A DNA stretch of 64,000 nt from Robertmurraya_A mangrovi (GCF_034427655.1 NZ_JAXOFX010000001.1:1-64000), one strand, 5' to 3'; positions 7,817 to 17,293 are shown, counted from the first letter of the stretch. Made by a program: numbers and translations. The notes: a model not told the origin generated them from the sequence alone.

Positions 7817-7951
7817 TAAGTTTCCTTATCTCGTTGATAGACGAGAAAGGAGTCACCTCCTGATAGATACAAAAATTTAATAAAATATGAATCTTATTAA
7901 CATGTATTCATTTATAATACGTTTCTTTTCCGATTGTAATTATTTGCCATA

Positions 7952-8373
7952 CTAACTAGTTAAAGATAGAAGGGACTTTAATAATAATTCACTTTCATCA
8001 GATAGTTTATTAGATAAATTTTCTGCTTGCTCACCATCTAATGATTCTATTAAAGGTAATAGTAGGGAAATATCATTATTTAGCTGTTTCATTTGTTGTG
8101 TTAAAGACTGTATATGTTTTTCAACTTCACAATCATTAACGGTATTCACTCTTTTAATTTCTATTTTTCTTTTAATTTCTTCAAGCGGAAGATGTAGACT
8201 CTTACATTCTTCAATAAATTTAATATCGGATAATGCTTCTTTACAGTATATTCTGTAATTTGCTTTTGAACGACTAGCTGTTAAAAGTCCGAGACTAGTA
8301 TAGTAGTCAATCGTTCGTTTTGAAACATTAGCAATTTCTGCTAACTCACCGATACGATAGAATGCCCCATCAT
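7952..8373 (-). pseudogene. MerR family regulator, frameshifted at its start
   Basis: The reading frame encodes a ~138-aa MerR protein: FYRIGELAEIANVSKRTIDYYTSLGLL is the winged-helix N-terminus (helix-turn-helix plus the RxxxxYY wing), followed by a long coiled-coil dimer helix. That frame has no ATG, GTG or TTG before the HTH, and a stop lies just upstream. A good ribosome site (GAGGTGAT) and two ATG codons at 8373 and 8370 are one base out of frame: ATGATG is followed by GGGG where GGGGG would restore the protein. So one G is missing, by mutation or sequencing error, at 8365-8368. A shorter product from the GTG at 8149 would lack the DNA-binding domain. It sits between two cation transporters it may control. 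Confidence 0.75.
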
Positions 8374-8404
8374 ATCACCTCTACTTTTTATAAAATCAAA
8401 ATCA

Positions 8405-8447
8405 ATTATACTGGAATTAAAACTGTACAGTCAAACGTGACAGTTTT
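8405..8447 (-). promoter_or_regulatory. promoter and operator dyad of the MerR gene
   Basis: On the minus strand TTGACT (8429-8434) and TATAAT (8405-8410) are separated by 18 bp. AAAACTGT at 8419-8426 and ACAGTTTT at 8440-8447 form a perfect dyad over the -35 region, and a longer outer pair ATCAATT/AATTGAT (8401-8407 and 8451-8457) extends it. This is the layout of an autoregulated MerR-type promoter. Confidence 0.65.
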
Positions 8448-8571
8448 AAAAATTGATGCTATCTCTATTTTATGACAAAATTAACTAAATATGAATAAAT
8501 TTGATTCAATTTTTTGAACATACATGCAATTCCAAGAAAATGGAAATATAACCCATTCGGTTTTCTCTATA

Positions 8572-8599
8572 TAAAAAAGAGCCAATTCTAGATGGGCTC
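8572..8599 (-). terminator. terminator of the second CNNM transporter gene
   Basis: On the minus strand GAGCC/GGCTC closes a loop and is followed by TTTTTT. It lies just after the stop of the gene at 8608. Confidence 0.75.
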
Positions 8600-8607
8600 C
8601 TAAAAAC

Positions 8608-9918
8608 TTAATTTTTATTATCTTCAATGGATTTTTTTATCTCAATATATTTAATATGGTGACCCTCAATTTCTTTTACAATAAACATGTAGCCTTCCTC
8701 TTCGATAAAGTCCTCTTGTTCTAAGTCAAACCTTTGTGTGAGTAGCCAACCGCCTATCGTATCAACTTCGTCCTCTTCAAGTGTAATTCCTAATAAATCA
8801 TTTACTTCCATTATCAACATTTTAGCATCTAATATATAATGGTGTTCATCCAAATGTTGAATAAGAGGAATTTCATCTGTATCAAATTCATCATGAATCT
8901 CTCCGACAATCTCTTCTAAAATATCTTCAACTGTAACTAAACCAGCTGTACCACCGTACTCATCTGAAAGAATAGCCATATGGGATCGTTCTTTTTGCAT
9001 TTTTAATAGTAGGTCGTGGATAGGGATGCTTTCAATAACAGTAATGACAGGTTTAATATAGCTAAGTAAAGGTTTGTCTCCTTCACACTTTTGTTGAATG
9101 CAATCGGTTAGAATTTCTTTAATATTAATGATTCCAACAATATTATCCTTATCACCTTCAATGACAGGATAACGAGTATACTTCTCTTCCTCAACAATTT
9201 GTACAATCTCTTGTAAGGTAGAGTCTGCCGCGAGTGTTATAATTTCTGTACGAGGGACCATAATTTCTTTTGCGATCCGATTGTCAAACTCAAATATATT
9301 ATTCATATAGGTAAGTTCAGATTGATTGATTTCTCCACTTTCATAGCTCTCCGAAAGCAATATTCGTAATTCCTCTTCAGAATGAGCAATTTCACCTTCG
9401 GAGGCGGGTTTAAATCCAACTAACCCCACGAGAATCCTAGCTGAACCATTTAGAATCCAAATAAAAGGGAACATTAATTTATAAAAGAAGATTAGTGGAC
9501 GAGCAAACAGTAAACTAACTTCTTCTGCTTTTTGAATAGCAATTGTTTTTGGGGCTAACTCTCCTACTACAACATGTAAAAATGTAATAAATGCAAATGC
9601 AATCCCAAAGGATAATATATGGGACATCGAAGGATTTAAATTAAGGTTGTGAAAAATAGGACGTAATATCTCCTCAACAGTCGGTTCACCTAACCATCCA
9701 AGCCCTAGTGCTGTAATTGTAATACCTAATTGGCATGCTGAGAGATATTCATCTAAATGAGTAATAATTTGTTTAGCTGGTTTCGCACCTGTTTTGTTTT
9801 CTTCTAAAAGTTGATCAATTCTAGAACTTCTAACTTTTACGATAGCAAATTCAGCTGCCACGAAAAAGGCTGTAAATCCGATCAGTATAGCAACCAATAA
9901 TAAATTTAAGAGCGTCAT
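8608..9918 (-). CDS. CNNM/CorC-type transporter with CBS domains (second copy)
   Basis: 436 aa, closely related over its whole length to the product of 6467-7816, with the same DUF21, CBS pair and CorC_HlyC order. The identical segments include the ACQLGITITALGLGWLGEPT and HVVVGELAPKT regions. The ATG at 9918 aligns with the start of the first copy. A GTG at 9948 would add ten residues, but the intervening RNA is a perfect hairpin (ACCTTAC GTTC GTAAGGT) that hides the weak AAGG site before 9918. The pair flanks a broken MerR gene and probably arose by duplication. The transported ion cannot be read from sequence; Mg2+ is the usual proposal. Confidence 0.9.
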   Translation of the reverse strand: MTLLNLLLVAILIGFTAFFVAAEFAIVKVRSSRIDQLLEENKTGAKPAKQIITHLDEYLSACQLGITITALGLGWLGEPTVEEILRPIFHNLNLNPSMSHILSFGIAFAFITFLHVVVGELAPKTIAIQKAEEVSLLFARPLIFFYKLMFPFIWILNGSARILVGLVGFKPASEGEIAHSEEELRILLSESYESGEINQSELTYMNNIFEFDNRIAKEIMVPRTEIITLAADSTLQEIVQIVEEEKYTRYPVIEGDKDNIVGIINIKEILTDCIQQKCEGDKPLLSYIKPVITVIESIPIHDLLLKMQKERSHMAILSDEYGGTAGLVTVEDILEEIVGEIHDEFDTDEIPLIQHLDEHHYILDAKMLIMEVNDLLGITLEEDEVDTIGGWLLTQRFDLEQEDFIEEEGYMFIVKEIEGHHIKYIEIKKSIEDNKN

Positions 9919-10084
9919 CAAGGCTACCTTACGAACGTAAGGTTTCACCTCCTAATTATAACTTACTTGTACTTTGCCCTTATTTATCATTTTTACAACT
10001 GTTGAGGTTAAATTAGTGAGAAGAAAAGTACTTGGCAGCAAGTTCATTTCAAAGTTACCGAATAATCTAAAAATTCATATATAT

Positions 10085-10136
10085 TTGACCGTTTAAACAT
10101 ACATGCATACAATAATATTCAAAAGATTGTTTGAAT
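10085..10136 (+). promoter_or_regulatory. cad promoter and CadC-type operator
   Basis: TTGACC (10085-10090) and TACAAT (10108-10113) are spaced by 17 bp. The dyad ATTCAAA-N6-TTTGAAT (10117-10136) overlaps the transcription start. Placement and sequence fit an ArsR/SmtB-type operator that is released when metal binds the repressor. Confidence 0.75.
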
Positions 10137-10152
10137 GTTTAGGGGGATGCTC

Positions 10153-10530
10153 TTGAATAAGGAAATTTGTGAAGTCAACATTATAGATGAAAGGAAAGTA
10201 AAGAAAGTTATAGATGAGCTTAAGCATAAAAATACAAAGGAAGTGGCAACACTCTTTAAAGCTTTGTCTGACAATACGAGGGTAAAAATTGCTTACTCCT
10301 TAACCATTGAGGAACCATTATGCGTATGTGATGTGGCAAACATTGTTGGTTGTTCTATTGCTACTGCTTCCCATCATTTAAGACTTTTAAGAAACTTAGG
10401 TTTAGCCAAGTATAAGAAAGAAGGAAAACTTGTTTACTATTATTTAGATGATGATCACGTGAAACAACTAGTTGAGATAGCTTTCACTCATCAAAAGGAG
10501 GTGGAGCTACGTGGAACAAGGGTTGAGTAA
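10153..10530 (+). CDS. cadC: ArsR/SmtB-family metal-responsive repressor, CadC-like
   Basis: A 125-aa winged-helix repressor. An N-terminal Cys (KEICEVN) and the LCVCDVA motif at the alpha-3 helix supply the thiolates of the Cd/Pb/Zn site of CadC, and ATASHHLRLLRNLGL is the recognition helix. The TTG at 10153 is preferred: AGGGGG lies 6 nt before it, while the ATG at 10147 abuts that site and the ATG at 10135 lies inside the operator. The gene overlaps the ATPase gene by 20 nt, forming an operon, and a dyad operator sits directly upstream. Expected role: repress the cad operon until Cd2+, Pb2+ or Zn2+ binds. Confidence 0.92.
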   Translation: MNKEICEVNIIDERKVKKVIDELKHKNTKEVATLFKALSDNTRVKIAYSLTIEEPLCVCDVANIVGCSIATASHHLRLLRNLGLAKYKKEGKLVYYYLDDDHVKQLVEIAFTHQKEVELRGTRVE

Positions 10531-12646
10531 TACTTTCGATAAAAAGGTATACCGTGTACAAGGGTTTTCCTGAATTAGCTGTGCTAAAAAGTTCGAATCG
10601 AACGTAAAACACCTGGATGGTGTTGAAGATGCTATAGTTAACTTTGGTGCAGCAAAGATCACGGTATTTGGTAGTACGACCGTTAAAGCAATTGAACAGG
10701 CGGGAGCCTTTGAGAATATTAAAGTTATTCCGGAAAATGAACGATTTGAGGAAAAGAAGGAGTCATTTTTAAAAAGGCATTGGAATGTTCTTCTGTCAGG
10801 GTTATTTTTAGCATTGGGTTGGCTAGGAATGGCCTACTTAGGGGAAGAACATCTAATGGTCATTTTAGCATTTGTCTTTTCCATTGTACTAGGTGGACAT
10901 CGTTTATTTACGACTGGTTTTAAAAACCTGCTTCGCCTAGAGTTTGATATGAGAACATTGATGACCATTGCCATTATAGGAGCAGCTCTTATCGGTGAAT
11001 GGGGAGAAGGGGCAACGGTTGTCATTTTATTTGCTATAAGTGAAGTGTTGGAAGCCTACTCAATGGATAAAGCGAGACAATCGATTCAGTCATTAATGAA
11101 TATAACGCCTAAGGAAGCTCTGATCAAACGTGATGGACGAGAGCTTAGTTTAAACGTAGAAGATATTCATGTCAACGATATCATGATTGTAAAACCTGGA
11201 CAAAAAATTGCGATGGATGGGCAAGTGATTTCAGGTACTTCATCAATCAATCAAGCCTCTATTACAGGGGAATCGATTTCAGTCTTAAAATCTGTAGGTG
11301 ACGACGTTTATGCTGGAACACTAAATGAAGAAGGTTTACTAGAAATTGTTGTTACTAAAAAGGTGGAAGACACGACTATTGCGAAAATCGTACATTTAGT
11401 TGAAGAGGCTCAAGCGGAACGAGCTCCATCACAGGCATTTGTAGATCGTTTTGCTAAATACTATACTCCTACCATCATGCTTGTTGCTTTGTTAGTAGCG
11501 ATTGTTCCTCCTATTTTTCTAGATGGGGATTGGAGTAAATGGGTGTATCAAGGATTAGCCGTACTCGTTGTTGGTTGTCCATGTGCATTAGTTATATCTA
11601 CGCCGGTTTCCATTGTAACAGCTATCGGAAATGCTGCCAAAAACGGAGTTCTAATAAAGGGTGGCATTTATCTAGAGGAAATGGGTGCTTTAAAGGCCAT
11701 TGCATTTGATAAAACAGGAACCTTAACAAAAGGAATCCCGACTGTGATAGATTTTGTTACGATAGATAATGGTAGTGAGCAAAAACATCTGCAACTAGTT
11801 GCTGCCCTTGAAAAAGGGTCACAGCATCCTTTATCAACGGCTATACTAAAAAAGGCAGAAGAAGAGCGGGTTTCATTTGAACAAATAGAAGTGAAAGATT
11901 TTTCTTCTATAACTGGGAAAGGAATAACTGCAACTATACAAGAGCAGAGATATTTGGTTGGAAGTCCGAAATTGTTTAGTCAACATCCTGAATTGGAATT
12001 CCACTTACAAGTTATTACTAACTTTCAATCTGAAGGTAAGACAGTCGTACTATTCGGAACAGAAGAAAAAATCATGTCTATTATTACTATTCAAGATGCA
12101 GTAAGGGAGACTAGTCGTTCCGTTATCCAGCGACTTCACCGTCTTGGTATTGAAGAAACAGTCATGCTAACAGGAGATAATAAAGGAACAGCTGAAGCCA
12201 TTGGAAACCAGGTAGGGGTTTCAACTATTGCTGCTGAATTACTTCCTGCAGAAAAATTAAACCATATTAAAGAACTTAGGAAAAAGTATGATAAAGTGGG
12301 GATGGTAGGAGACGGTGTGAACGATGCCCCAGCTTTGGCAGCCTCTTCTGTAGGTGTAGCAATGGGTGGTGCGGGTACAGATACCGCACTAGAAACTGCA
12401 GACATCGCATTAATGGCAGATGACTTAAGAAAGCTTCCGTTTACGGTTAAACTTAGTCGCAAGGCATTAACAACCATTAAACAAAATATTATCTTTTCAA
12501 TTGGAATTAAGCTGTTAGCACTCTCCTTAGTTGTTCCTGGTTGGCTAACTCTTTGGATTGCGATATTCGCCGATATGGGTGCTACGCTTATCGTAACTTT
12601 CAATGCATTACGCTTACTAAGAGTTAAAGATGAAGAAGATATGTGA
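10511..12646 (+). CDS. cadA: cadmium/zinc-exporting P1B-type ATPase with in-frame UGA at the first HMA Cys
   Basis: The frame opens at GTG 10511 (AGGAGG 9 nt upstream) and runs to 12646, 711 codons, interrupted by a single TGA at codon 21 (10571-10573). It gives an HMA domain (~13-80) in which the usual GF-T/S-CxxC motif reads GFS-(TGA)-ISC. Downstream everything is intact: TM segments, ITGES, GCPCALV (the CPC metal site), DKTGT, SQHPLS, GDGVNDAPAL, plus the Lys and Asp in the last TM helices typical of Zn/Cd/Pb pumps. No ATG, GTG or TTG occurs between the TGA and 10814, which lies inside TM1, so a restart would cost part of the first helix. Either a nonsense mutation at Cys21 or selenocysteine decoding. 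CadC, overlapping upstream, is the likely regulator. Confidence 0.9.
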
Positions 12647-12663
12647 TTTCAGAGATATATTAA

Positions 12664-12697
12664 GGAAACCCTTGGATTCATTAATCCAAGGGTTTCC
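12664..12697 (+). terminator. terminator of the cad operon
   Basis: A 15-bp perfect stem GGAAACCCTTGGATT/AATCCAAGGGTTTCC with a 4-nt loop. It stands between convergent genes and can serve both. Confidence 0.88.
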
Positions 12698-12707
12698 TAT
12701 TGCTTTT

Positions 12708-13250
12708 TTAATAATGCCACTCATTGGCAAGGAGACCATAAACGACTAAATTATGAAACTGGCCATATAAGTTCTCACCCATTCGAATCGTACCTTCATT
12801 GGTAAAACCTAAACGTTCGGGGATAGCACGACTTTTAAAGTTATATTCACCACAACGGATTTCTATTCTATATAGTTTCAGTTCGTAAAAAATGTAGTTT
12901 ATTAGGGCTTGAACTGCTCTAGTCATTATTCCATTTCCTTGTGCATGATGACCCAAATAATAGCCAATACTTGTGGATTTATTGTTCCAATCGATTTGGT
13001 GTAAACCGATACAACCAACTAATTTCCCCTTATAGCGAATACCACAGTTAAATCCATTATTATCAGCAAATTGTTTTAGCCAAACAGGAATGATGGAGTG
13101 ATATTGAAAGGGTGAGTTCATGCTGTCTACCCATGGTAACCACTCTCTAAGGTGCTCTCTGTTTGCATCTACAAGCTGATATAGCTCTTCGGAATGATGG
13201 ATTTGAAATAGCTGTAATTCAATTTCTGAATCAACCTTTAAAGTAAACAC
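12708..13250 (-). CDS. GNAT acetyltransferase, RimJ/RimL type
   Basis: A 180-aa single GNAT domain. Marks of the RimJ/RimL group are the opening DSEIELQLFQIHHSEELYQLV and EWLPWVD segments and the acetyl-CoA-binding HHAQGNGIMTRAVQALINY (a Q/RxxGxG/A variant), then NFKSRAIPERLGFTNEG. Proteins of this group acetylate the N-terminus of ribosomal proteins or small substrates such as amines and antibiotics; the substrate here is unknown. The GTG at 13250 is chosen because AAAGGGGG lies 6 nt before it; a TTG at 13277 is in frame but has no site. Single gene, convergent with cadA. Confidence 0.87.
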   Translation of the reverse strand: MFTLKVDSEIELQLFQIHHSEELYQLVDANREHLREWLPWVDSMNSPFQYHSIIPVWLKQFADNNGFNCGIRYKGKLVGCIGLHQIDWNNKSTSIGYYLGHHAQGNGIMTRAVQALINYIFYELKLYRIEIRCGEYNFKSRAIPERLGFTNEGTIRMGENLYGQFHNLVVYGLLANEWHY

Positions 13251-13411
13251 TTTAATCCCCCTTTTCTCGAAATTCAAACTAGTACTATTACAATCAACTA
13301 TACTAGAAAATTTTAGAAAGAAATAGGTTCTTTATAGAGCTGGTTAGTAACTTCCAAGAAAAAATCATTTATTAAACATATTTGGAGCAGAAATCAATGA
13401 CTAAATAGCCT

Positions 13412-14527
13412 TTATGACAAAGGAAGGACGATATTGAAGATGGTTTTCTCTTCAGTTGATTCGCAGGTTAGTGTTCCTTTATGCTTCTTTATAATTTCTC
13501 TACACACAAATAGTCCTAGACCCGTCCCTAATGTCTTTGTCGTAACAAATGGTTCGAAAATCGTTTGTAGTAAATCATTTGGAATAACAGGACCATTATT
13601 AGATATTTTTAATGAAATTGATTTTTCCTGTATGGTACCTGAAATCTCGATAATCGGATCGTTACGGTATTGGCTCAACACATCAATGGCATTAAAGATA
13701 ATATTAATTAATACTTGTCTAATTTCATCGGCATAACCGATGATTTCTATGTTGTCTACAATGTTTTTCAATACTTTTACTTTACAATCTAAAATACTAG
13801 GGTATAGGAAGATAAGGACCTCATCTATCAGTTCGTTTAGTGAGAAAATTACTTTTTCTTTTCCGATCAATTCTTTCTTTGATAAAAGAAGGAACTGGGA
13901 AATTCTAAAATTAAGCTGCTCTAACTCATTGGATATGATATCTAAATATTTTATTGAAGGATCTTCGGACTTCAACAATTGTATAAAACCTTGAACAGAT
14001 GTTAACGGGTTACGAAACTCATGAATAAAGCTAGAGGTCATTTGTCCAAGAAGTGTTAATCGATCCTTATGTGTGGAATCAATGAAATGTGTTTTTTCTT
14101 CTATTATTTTATTTTTCTCTTCGGTATAACGACTAACAGCATAATAAAGGAACTTATCGAAACAAAAGTTAATTTTTTGGATAAAATGTTGGAGCTCAGT
14201 CTTATCTAAATCGGTACTTAACAAGAACTCAAACACAGTTGATCGACCAACATTAACATTATATACAAAGTCGCCAATATTGATTTTCGCATTAACACGT
14301 TCAACAGCAATTGATTGAGCAATATCCTTTATGTATTTTTCTAATTCATCATTATTTTTATAGAAACCATGAAGAAAGATTTCAAACATCCCTGCTCCGT
14401 TTTCCTTGATTTTATCTTTGTATGGGTCAATAGGAGAAACGAGGATCTGTCTTTCCCATTTATCTAATAGTTCTTCTTTACATCCTGCTAAAAAATCGAT
14501 TAACCGTTCATTCATATTAGCTCCCAT
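13412..14527 (-). CDS. soluble sensor histidine kinase with HisK_N-type input domain
   Basis: 371 aa, no membrane segment. Residues 1-150 look like the HisK_N input domain found on some Bacillus sporulation kinases. Then come the HisKA H-box (SSFIHEFRNPLTSVQGF), the N-box (NIIFNAIDVL) and the G-boxes (TTKTLGTGLGLFV). It is an orphan: no response regulator is adjacent. By analogy with kinases of this build it may feed the Spo0 phosphorelay, but that is inference. ATG 14527 has AGGAAG 7 nt upstream; a second in-frame ATG at 14515 has GGGAG 5 nt before it and is equally possible. Confidence 0.88.
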   Translation of the reverse strand: MGANMNERLIDFLAGCKEELLDKWERQILVSPIDPYKDKIKENGAGMFEIFLHGFYKNNDELEKYIKDIAQSIAVERVNAKINIGDFVYNVNVGRSTVFEFLLSTDLDKTELQHFIQKINFCFDKFLYYAVSRYTEEKNKIIEEKTHFIDSTHKDRLTLLGQMTSSFIHEFRNPLTSVQGFIQLLKSEDPSIKYLDIISNELEQLNFRISQFLLLSKKELIGKEKVIFSLNELIDEVLIFLYPSILDCKVKVLKNIVDNIEIIGYADEIRQVLINIIFNAIDVLSQYRNDPIIEISGTIQEKSISLKISNNGPVIPNDLLQTIFEPFVTTKTLGTGLGLFVCREIIKKHKGTLTCESTEEKTIFNIVLPLS

Positions 14528-14736
14528 TTTAATCTTTCCTTCCTATGGGTTTCATTATAATTAACAAGTACAAATGATTCTCTCGGCAGACAGTCTGTTC
14601 AGGCCAATAACATTTAATGATGTGATTGCAAACAAACTATGATGTCTAGAACTGAATAAATATTAAAATCTTAATATTATAAAACATTTTTCTATTCATT
14701 TGCACAAGGTCAAAATGGACTAGAAGGGATTGATAT

Positions 14737-14771
14737 CAAAAAAGAGATGACAGTACAAACGCTCATCTCTT
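14737..14771 (-). terminator. terminator of the photolyase gene
   Basis: On the minus strand AAGAGATGA/TCATCTCTT forms a 9-bp stem followed by TTTT. Confidence 0.85.
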
Positions 14772-14781
14772 GAATCTACTT

Positions 14782-16191
14782 CTACTTTATTTCATTATAT
14801 CGATTTAATGCTCTAGCTCTTGCTGTATGATGGTCAATAATGGGGAGCGGATAATCTTTTTCCAATTCAATTCCTGCATCTTTTAGCAAGCTACTGGGTG
14901 CTGTCCAAGGTTCATGTACATATCGCTCAGGAAGAAGTGTTAGTTCAGGAATCCACTTTTTAATATATTCTCCTTTAGGGTCAAACTTCTTACTTTGTAA
15001 CATAGGGTTAAAAATTCGAAAATAAGGGGATGCGTCACGCCCTGTTCCAGCTACCCATTGCCAGCCAAAAGAATTATTAGCAACATCAGCATCTAATAAG
15101 GTATCAAAAAACCAGGTTGCCCCTTTCCTCCAATCCATTAGGAGATGTTTAGTTAGGAAGGAGGCGGTAATCATTCTCACTCGGTTATGCATCATTCCTG
15201 TCTCCCACAACTCTCTCATTCCAGCATCTACAATCGGGTATCCCGTTCTTCCTCTACACCACTGTTTATATAAAAAATCATCATCTTCCCATTGAAAAGA
15301 TAGAAACTTACTGTTTAGAGGCTCGTGCTCCATATGTGGTTCGGTCATTAGTGTATGATAAGTAAATTCTCTCCAAACTAACTGGCGTAAGAATTCACTT
15401 GAGATAAAATCATGATCAAACTGGTTTATCTGATGCCATAATCTCCTTACAGATAGTTGGCCAAAACTTATATAGGGAGAAAGTGTTGAACAGCCTTCCA
15501 AATAAGGGTAGTCTCTATGTTGTTTATATAAGCTTAAGTTGTTTTTAATAAAAACCTCAGCCATCTTTAGTGCTTTATCTTCTGTAGGATCAAAAACGTG
15601 AAATCCTCTAGTCCAGGGGATTGTAGGTAATAAGTTTAAGTCCGAAACATCTAGACTAACAATCTCTCTGTCTGTTTCATGATAAATCTTCTGGATTGAG
15701 GGTACACATTTTGGAATGTTTTCTCTAAAAAATTGCTTATAAAATGGAGTAAACACCTTATAAGGCTCATTTTTTGAATTTTTTATCGTCCAAGGAGGTA
15801 GTAGAAGCGTTCCTTCATAAGTTTTAATATTGATTCCTTTTTGAGATAACTCATTCGCTAAAATTATATCTCTATTATAAGTGTATGGATCATAGATACG
15901 GTTCCAATAGATCGTGTGAGCTTCTGTTTCCTTTATAAATGATTTAATCTCTTGTTCGTAACAACCTTTTTTGATAATAAGCTTTCCGTTCAGCTTCCCG
16001 AGTTTTTGCTTGATATCCACCAAGGCATGATGTAGCCACCACTTTTTTGCAGAACCTATTCTTTCCCTGATAGGATCATATATATATAGGATGTATGTAT
16101 TTTTATGTTTACTAGCTTCGAAAAGGGCAGGGTTGTCATGGATACGAAAATCCTTCCTCATAATATAGATAACACGATCATGTTCCTTCAT
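14782..16191 (-). CDS. phrB: deoxyribodipyrimidine photolyase (class I CPD)
   Basis: A 469-aa flavoprotein that repairs UV-made cyclobutane pyrimidine dimers with blue light. The N-terminal antenna domain begins VIYIMRKDFRIHDNPAL. The FAD-binding region holds GRTGYPIVDAGMRELWETG, MHNRVRM, DWRKGATWF and the DADVANNSFGWQWVAGTGRDASPYFRIFNP signature. ATG 16191 is used: AGGGAG lies 9 nt before it and the conserved sequence starts a few residues later. The frame is open upstream to 16251 but that extension is not family-like. Single gene with its own terminator, useful to a spore former exposed to light. Confidence 0.95.
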   Translation of the reverse strand: MKEHDRVIYIMRKDFRIHDNPALFEASKHKNTYILYIYDPIRERIGSAKKWWLHHALVDIKQKLGKLNGKLIIKKGCYEQEIKSFIKETEAHTIYWNRIYDPYTYNRDIILANELSQKGINIKTYEGTLLLPPWTIKNSKNEPYKVFTPFYKQFFRENIPKCVPSIQKIYHETDREIVSLDVSDLNLLPTIPWTRGFHVFDPTEDKALKMAEVFIKNNLSLYKQHRDYPYLEGCSTLSPYISFGQLSVRRLWHQINQFDHDFISSEFLRQLVWREFTYHTLMTEPHMEHEPLNSKFLSFQWEDDDFLYKQWCRGRTGYPIVDAGMRELWETGMMHNRVRMITASFLTKHLLMDWRKGATWFFDTLLDADVANNSFGWQWVAGTGRDASPYFRIFNPMLQSKKFDPKGEYIKKWIPELTLLPERYVHEPWTAPSSLLKDAGIELEKDYPLPIIDHHTARARALNRYNEIK

Positions 16192-16453
16192 TTGGATTGT
16201 CTCCCTAGAATTATTTAATTCTACTTTAAGGACAGAGTGAGTTAGAAGCAAAAATAAATGTGTTTAAAGTTCTTTTTCCTTGCTACCAATTATTAACTTC
16301 TCTTATAATAACAGTAGTAAATGGGTGTAATATTACACGAATCTGATCCGTTTGGCTACATGTTATTTAGAATATAAATTTGTTTTAGTAAAAATAGTTA
16401 ATCCGACTTTCTGTTAGTAGTTAATGAATAAAAAACAAGATTGAAGAGGATGA

Positions 16454-16906
16454 ATGAGTTTGGATCGAGATGAAATCATACAAAAAGTTTCAGACAAGTT
16501 ACGTTTAATTAGAACAGAAGCTGGTTATACGCAAGACAAGATGGCTGAGGTTATTGGAATATCGAAAAAGACACTTGTACAAATTGAAAAAGGTCGATTG
16601 CATGCAAATTGGCCAACAGTTGTAACAATCTGTGCTCTTTTTAGAGAAACAGAAACGGTTCAATTTTTATTTGGAAATGAGCCGTTAGAGGTGCTCGAAA
16701 CAGTAGCTAGAGATGGAATAGATGTTCGTAAAGAAAAAACTTTAGGCGGAAAAATTTGGTGGCGTGAAGTTGAACGCAAAAACGGTTACATACTCCAACA
16801 AAATATTTTAAGCCAACATTTTCGAATTTTAGATGATGAATTTTTTAGGATTTTCAGTAGTCTAGATGAACAAAGTGCACAAGAGCGATTTAAAGAGTTA
16901 GTTTAG
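16454..16906 (+). CDS. XRE-family transcriptional regulator
   Basis: 150 aa. Residues 10-65 are a Cro/C1-type helix-turn-helix (LRLIRTEAGYTQDKMAEVIGISKKTLVQIEKG). The remaining ~85 residues (KIWWREVERKNGYILQQNILSQHFRIL) are conserved-looking but unknown to me. It is followed 35 nt later by a small membrane protein gene with its own good site, so the two are probably one operon, with the regulator controlling or sensing the membrane protein. The ATG at 16454 has GAGGATGA just upstream. Confidence 0.85.
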   Translation: MSLDRDEIIQKVSDKLRLIRTEAGYTQDKMAEVIGISKKTLVQIEKGRLHANWPTVVTICALFRETETVQFLFGNEPLEVLETVARDGIDVRKEKTLGGKIWWREVERKNGYILQQNILSQHFRILDDEFFRIFSSLDEQSAQERFKELV

Positions 16907-16941
16907 ATAAAACTTATCAATAGGGGTTTGGAGGGGGAAGG

Positions 16942-17283
16942 ATGACTCCAATCAGTGTAGTCTTTATTTTATTTCCTATAGGTGTTCTCATTTTGACGGT
17001 TTTACTAAAAGCTGTACTAAGATTCTCTAAGAAAGTAAATATAATGATTGCCCTAGTTACCTATTTGTTAACGAACATTGGGCTGTATTTACTCATTAAA
17101 GGAGCCTTTATCTCACAAGCTTTTGACCTAGCGAAAGAGCTTCAGGTGTTTATGAATTTACGGTTACGTCAATGGATTGATATTTTACTAATCCCAAATA
17201 CATTCACTTTTATGTATTTAGCAATTAGTTTAATTACGCTTAGGGTGATGGACCGATTAATGATAAAGATTCAGGACATCTAA
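16942..17283 (+). CDS. small membrane protein paired with the XRE regulator
   Basis: 113 aa with three predicted hydrophobic helices (about 5-27, 33-53 and 80-102) separated by basic or polar loops. GGAGGGGGAAGG precedes the ATG. No family recognised. Its position 35 nt behind an XRE gene suggests an operon; it may be a membrane sensor or the target of regulation. Confidence 0.75.
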   Translation: MTPISVVFILFPIGVLILTVLLKAVLRFSKKVNIMIALVTYLLTNIGLYLLIKGAFISQAFDLAKELQVFMNLRLRQWIDILLIPNTFTFMYLAISLITLRVMDRLMIKIQDI

Positions 17284-17293
17284 ATATGCAGCG

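Noticed and set aside
10814..12646. Annotating cadA from the internal TTG at 10814
   Set aside because: That start lies inside TM1 and has no ribosome site, and the upstream frame from 10511 encodes the HMA domain.
13434..13994. Plus-strand ORFs of 100 and 84 aa
   Set aside because: They are shadows of the histidine kinase gene on the other strand and lack family features.
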